A model generated the notes under the pieces. The model saw nothing but the letters and a program-made list of their open reading frames with translations. It did no database searches and was not told the origin of the DNA. The position numbers and the translations under genes were made by a program. 6,258 nt of DNA, taken from assembly GCA_030838885.1 (NCBI GenBank), contig JAUZEU010000617.1, forward strand, positions 1 to 6,258, written 5' to 3'. This stretch comes from Bryobacterales bacterium. Its GTDB lineage: Bacteria > Acidobacteriota > Terriglobia > Bryobacterales > Bryobacteraceae. The first letter of the stretch is position 1. Each line of letters starts with the position of its first letter. Of this stretch, positions 4,313-6,258 are shown piece after piece.

Positions 4313-6258
4313 CTATCTAACGTAAATGAATTCGTCCAGGTTAAGAAGCAGCCACGCGAAACCCTTCATACGGGAAGCGTCGCCGTTCACATAGGTGAGA
4401 GACCGATCCAGTTCAGCGCCGGACGGCTCGCGGCCGAGGGCAGAAAGGTACGCCAGCTTCACAGCTTTGCTGAGGTCGCCCGCGCTTTCTTTGACCACAC
4501 GATCCGCGAATTTGGACGACTCCGACTCAATCAGGTCATCATTCATCGAGAAAAGCGCCTGCGGAGCCGTGACCGTCTGAGTGCGAATGGGGCAAGGGGT
4601 GCGCCCGTCATCCACGTTGAAGGTCAACAGGAAGTTCGGCATGACGTCAGCGTTGGCAGCGTAGCCGCGGACCATGTAGGCGCCTCTGCGATTGGTGCGG
4701 CTGTCGAAGTTACCGCCGCCGCGCCCCCCTGCCCCGCCCCGCCTGGGATCGGGCGGCCGCAACTGGAAGGACTTGCCGCCGACGGAGAGGTCAATGTCGT
4801 TCGACGCCGAAAGCACGCTGTCCCAGATGGATTCGGCCTCCATGCGCTGCAGGCGGAAGTGCCAGAGGAATGTGTTGCGGGCGTCCAGCTTCTCATTGGC
4901 GGCCTGCAGTTCGGGATCGACTTTGGAAGAGAGCTGGTAAGTGTCCGAACTGACGATCAGCCGGTGCAGCCACTTCATGCTGTAGTTGTGAGCTACAAAT
5001 TCCGAGGCGAGGTAGTCGAGCAGCTTTTGATTGGAAGGTGAGCCGCCGAGGACGCCGAAGTCGCTGGTCGTGCGCTGGAGCCCTTCGCCAAAGTGCCAGG
5101 CCCAGATCCGGTTTACGGCCACACGCGCGAAAAGAGGATTTTCGCGGGCAGTAAGCCAGTCGGTAAAGCCCTCGCGGCGGCCTTCACGGAAGTCGACTGT
5201 GGAGGGTTTGAAGGGGAATCCGGGCTGGACGGGTTTGTCTTTTTCCGGGCGAGTGGGGTCGCCGGTTGTGAGCATGTAACTCGGTTCCTTCAGGCGGGCG
5301 CTGTCTTCTTCGACTGTCCAGTAGGAAGGAAGTTCCGCCGGGCGGGCGAGAGCCGCTTGCTGCTTCAGAAGACCTTCGTATTTGGCGAGTTCTTCCGGCG
5401 GCAACACCGCTTTCACTTTGCTGGCATCGATCCGGAGAATGGGGAAGTAATCGTCGTACACTTTTTGCTCGGCGACGGTGCGTTGCGACGTTTCTTTGCG
5501 GATAGCAGCCTGCGCGTCCGGCGGGAGTGAGGAGAGGCGCTCCTCATAGAGGCGGGTCCGGTATGGCGCGATCAGGGTCTCAATCTCTCTATCAAGAGGC
5601 TCTTTTTTACCGTTGTAGGACTGAACGGCCTTACCGTTGGCGAAGATGTCGGCGGGGGTGGCGAGAGGTACTTTCTTCAGCACGAGAGGGTCGAACAGCG
5701 CCTTCATCGAATAGAAATCTTTTTGGCGAATCGGGTCGAATTTGTGGTCGTGGCATTTGGCGCAGCCAACGGTCAGACCCATGAAGGCGGTGGAGACCGT
5801 CTCGACTGCGGTGAGAGAGAGATCCTGCTCTTTGTCCTCCTGCGTGAGGGCGGCGCGGGAGAGAAACCCGAGCGCGAAGGAATCTTCGAGGGTGCCTGGA
5901 GTTCGAACGCGGTATCCGGTGGCGGTGAGTGTGCTGTGTTCACGCGACCGACTGCCCAGGATCTGGGCGCGTGCAAACTGATCGTACGGGATGTCTGCGT
6001 TCAGAGATGTAATGACCCAATCGCGCCAAAGATAGATGCCGGAGGCGCCGGGCATACCGCTGTCGAGATCGGCATAGCGAAGGACGTCCAGCCAATGGCG
6101 GGCCCAGCGAACGCCGTGCTGCTCGCTGTCAAGAAGGCGGTCAACCACCTTTGAGTATGCGTCGGGTGACTCGTCTTTCAGGAAAGCTTCCTGTTCGGCG
6201 GCAGTGGGGGGAAGTCCGGTCAGGTCAAACGAGACGCGGCGGAGAAGCGTCGCGCGGT
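4313..6258 (-). CDS. DUF1549/DUF1553 protein with c-type heme motif (partial)
   Basis: The reading frame is open through the right edge, so the N-terminus is missing; 647 residues are visible. In this family the missing part usually holds a signal peptide and often a planctomycete-type cytochrome c domain. Counting from the first visible codon (6256), the DUF1549 part spans about 1-195: LLRRVSFDLTGLPP at 4-17, VVDRLLDSEQHGVRWARHWL at 37-56, and GCAKCHDHKFDP at 164-175, where C165, C168 and H169 form a CxxCH heme-attachment motif (bases 5750-5764). A charged linker follows. The DUF1553 part spans about 360-647, with ARENPLFARVAVNRIWAWHF at 370-389, a Leu/Trp-rich block near 425-445, TPCP at 554-557, TAPQALFSMND at 563-573 and LGREPSGAEL at 607-616. 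A Gly/Arg-rich insert lies at 501-525. A GTG at 6148 is an internal codon, not the start, because conserved family sequence continues upstream. It is the upstream partner of the DUF1501 gene; the function is unproven. Confidence 0.93.
   Translation of the reverse strand, partial: RATLLRRVSFDLTGLPPTAAEQEAFLKDESPDAYSKVVDRLLDSEQHGVRWARHWLDVLRYADLDSGMPGASGIYLWRDWVITSLNADIPYDQFARAQILGSRSREHSTLTATGYRVRTPGTLEDSFALGFLSRAALTQEDKEQDLSLTAVETVSTAFMGLTVGCAKCHDHKFDPIRQKDFYSMKALFDPLVLKKVPLATPADIFANGKAVQSYNGKKEPLDREIETLIAPYRTRLYEERLSSLPPDAQAAIRKETSQRTVAEQKVYDDYFPILRIDASKVKAVLPPEELAKYEGLLKQQAALARPAELPSYWTVEEDSARLKEPSYMLTTGDPTRPEKDKPVQPGFPFKPSTVDFREGRREGFTDWLTARENPLFARVAVNRIWAWHFGEGLQRTTSDFGVLGGSPSNQKLLDYLASEFVAHNYSMKWLHRLIVSSDTYQLSSKVDPELQAANEKLDARNTFLWHFRLQRMEAESIWDSVLSASNDIDLSVGGKSFQLRPPDPRRGGAGGRGGGNFDSRTNRRGAYMVRGYAANADVMPNFLLTFNVDDGRTPCPIRTQTVTAPQALFSMNDDLIESESSKFADRVVKESAGDLSKAVKLAYLSALGREPSGAELDRSLTYVNGDASRMKGFAWLLLNLDEFIYVR
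4682..4756 (-). other. Gly/Arg-rich low-complexity insert in the DUF1553 protein
   Basis: About 25 residues starting with PPDPRRGGAGGRGGG and ending near TNRRG interrupt the DUF1553 domain between the FQL and AYMVRGY blocks. The coding DNA is a GC-dense stretch of C/G runs. Family members usually pass from the GG-(K/P)-S strand to the R(R/G)(S/A)(L/Y)Y segment through a variable loop, so this is probably an expanded surface loop. Confidence 0.6.

Noticed and set aside
4301..5041. A 246-codon open frame on the plus strand opposite the DUF1553 gene
   Set aside because: It lies entirely antisense to a clearly conserved coding region and resembles no protein family; long antisense frames are common opposite GC-rich genes.
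5093..6154. Several plus-strand open frames of about 80-145 codons
   Set aside because: All overlap the conserved DUF1549/DUF1553 frame on the other strand and have no recognisable motifs.

Overview
The window looks like a chromosomal piece of an Acidobacteriota-type genome (Solibacter/Bryobacter-like). This is inferred from the paired DUF1501 and DUF1549/DUF1553 genes, a family pair abundant in Planctomycetes and Solibacter-like Acidobacteria, together with the moderately GC-rich coding style. A planctomycete or related soil lineage cannot be excluded. No tRNA, rRNA, insertion sequence, CRISPR array or phage gene was seen.

Layout. Bases 1-242 are non-coding as far as can be seen and hold several inverted repeats, including a perfect 11-bp stem at 109-134. 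rpsO (ribosomal protein S15) lies on the minus strand at 243-512. It has a plausible sigma70-type promoter (about 643-672) and a roughly 120-nt leader with a stable hairpin. Bases 673-1063 form a long divergent intergenic stretch. Its minus strand carries what may be the remains of a small two-helix membrane protein, and its right end becomes AT-rich before the next gene. A single-polypeptide ABC exporter (1064-2869, plus strand) has complete ATPase motifs but an uncertain, non-ATG start. A 46-bp gap with a small hairpin separates it from the convergent minus-strand pair that fills the rest of the window. That pair is a DUF1549/DUF1553 protein with a CxxCH motif (4313 to beyond the right edge), followed after 5 nt by a Tat-signal DUF1501 protein (2916-4307).

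How the genes fit together. S15 is housekeeping. The ABC exporter stands alone, and its substrate cannot be told from sequence. The DUF1553-DUF1501 pair is a tightly spaced operon, probably exported and co-functional. Such pairs are widespread but poorly characterised biochemically, and a role in breaking down complex or sulfated polymers at the cell envelope is often suggested rather than shown. I see no convincing new system. The points most worth a second look are the possible broken membrane gene at 684-997, the structured DNA around rpsO, and the Gly/Arg-rich insert in the DUF1553 protein.
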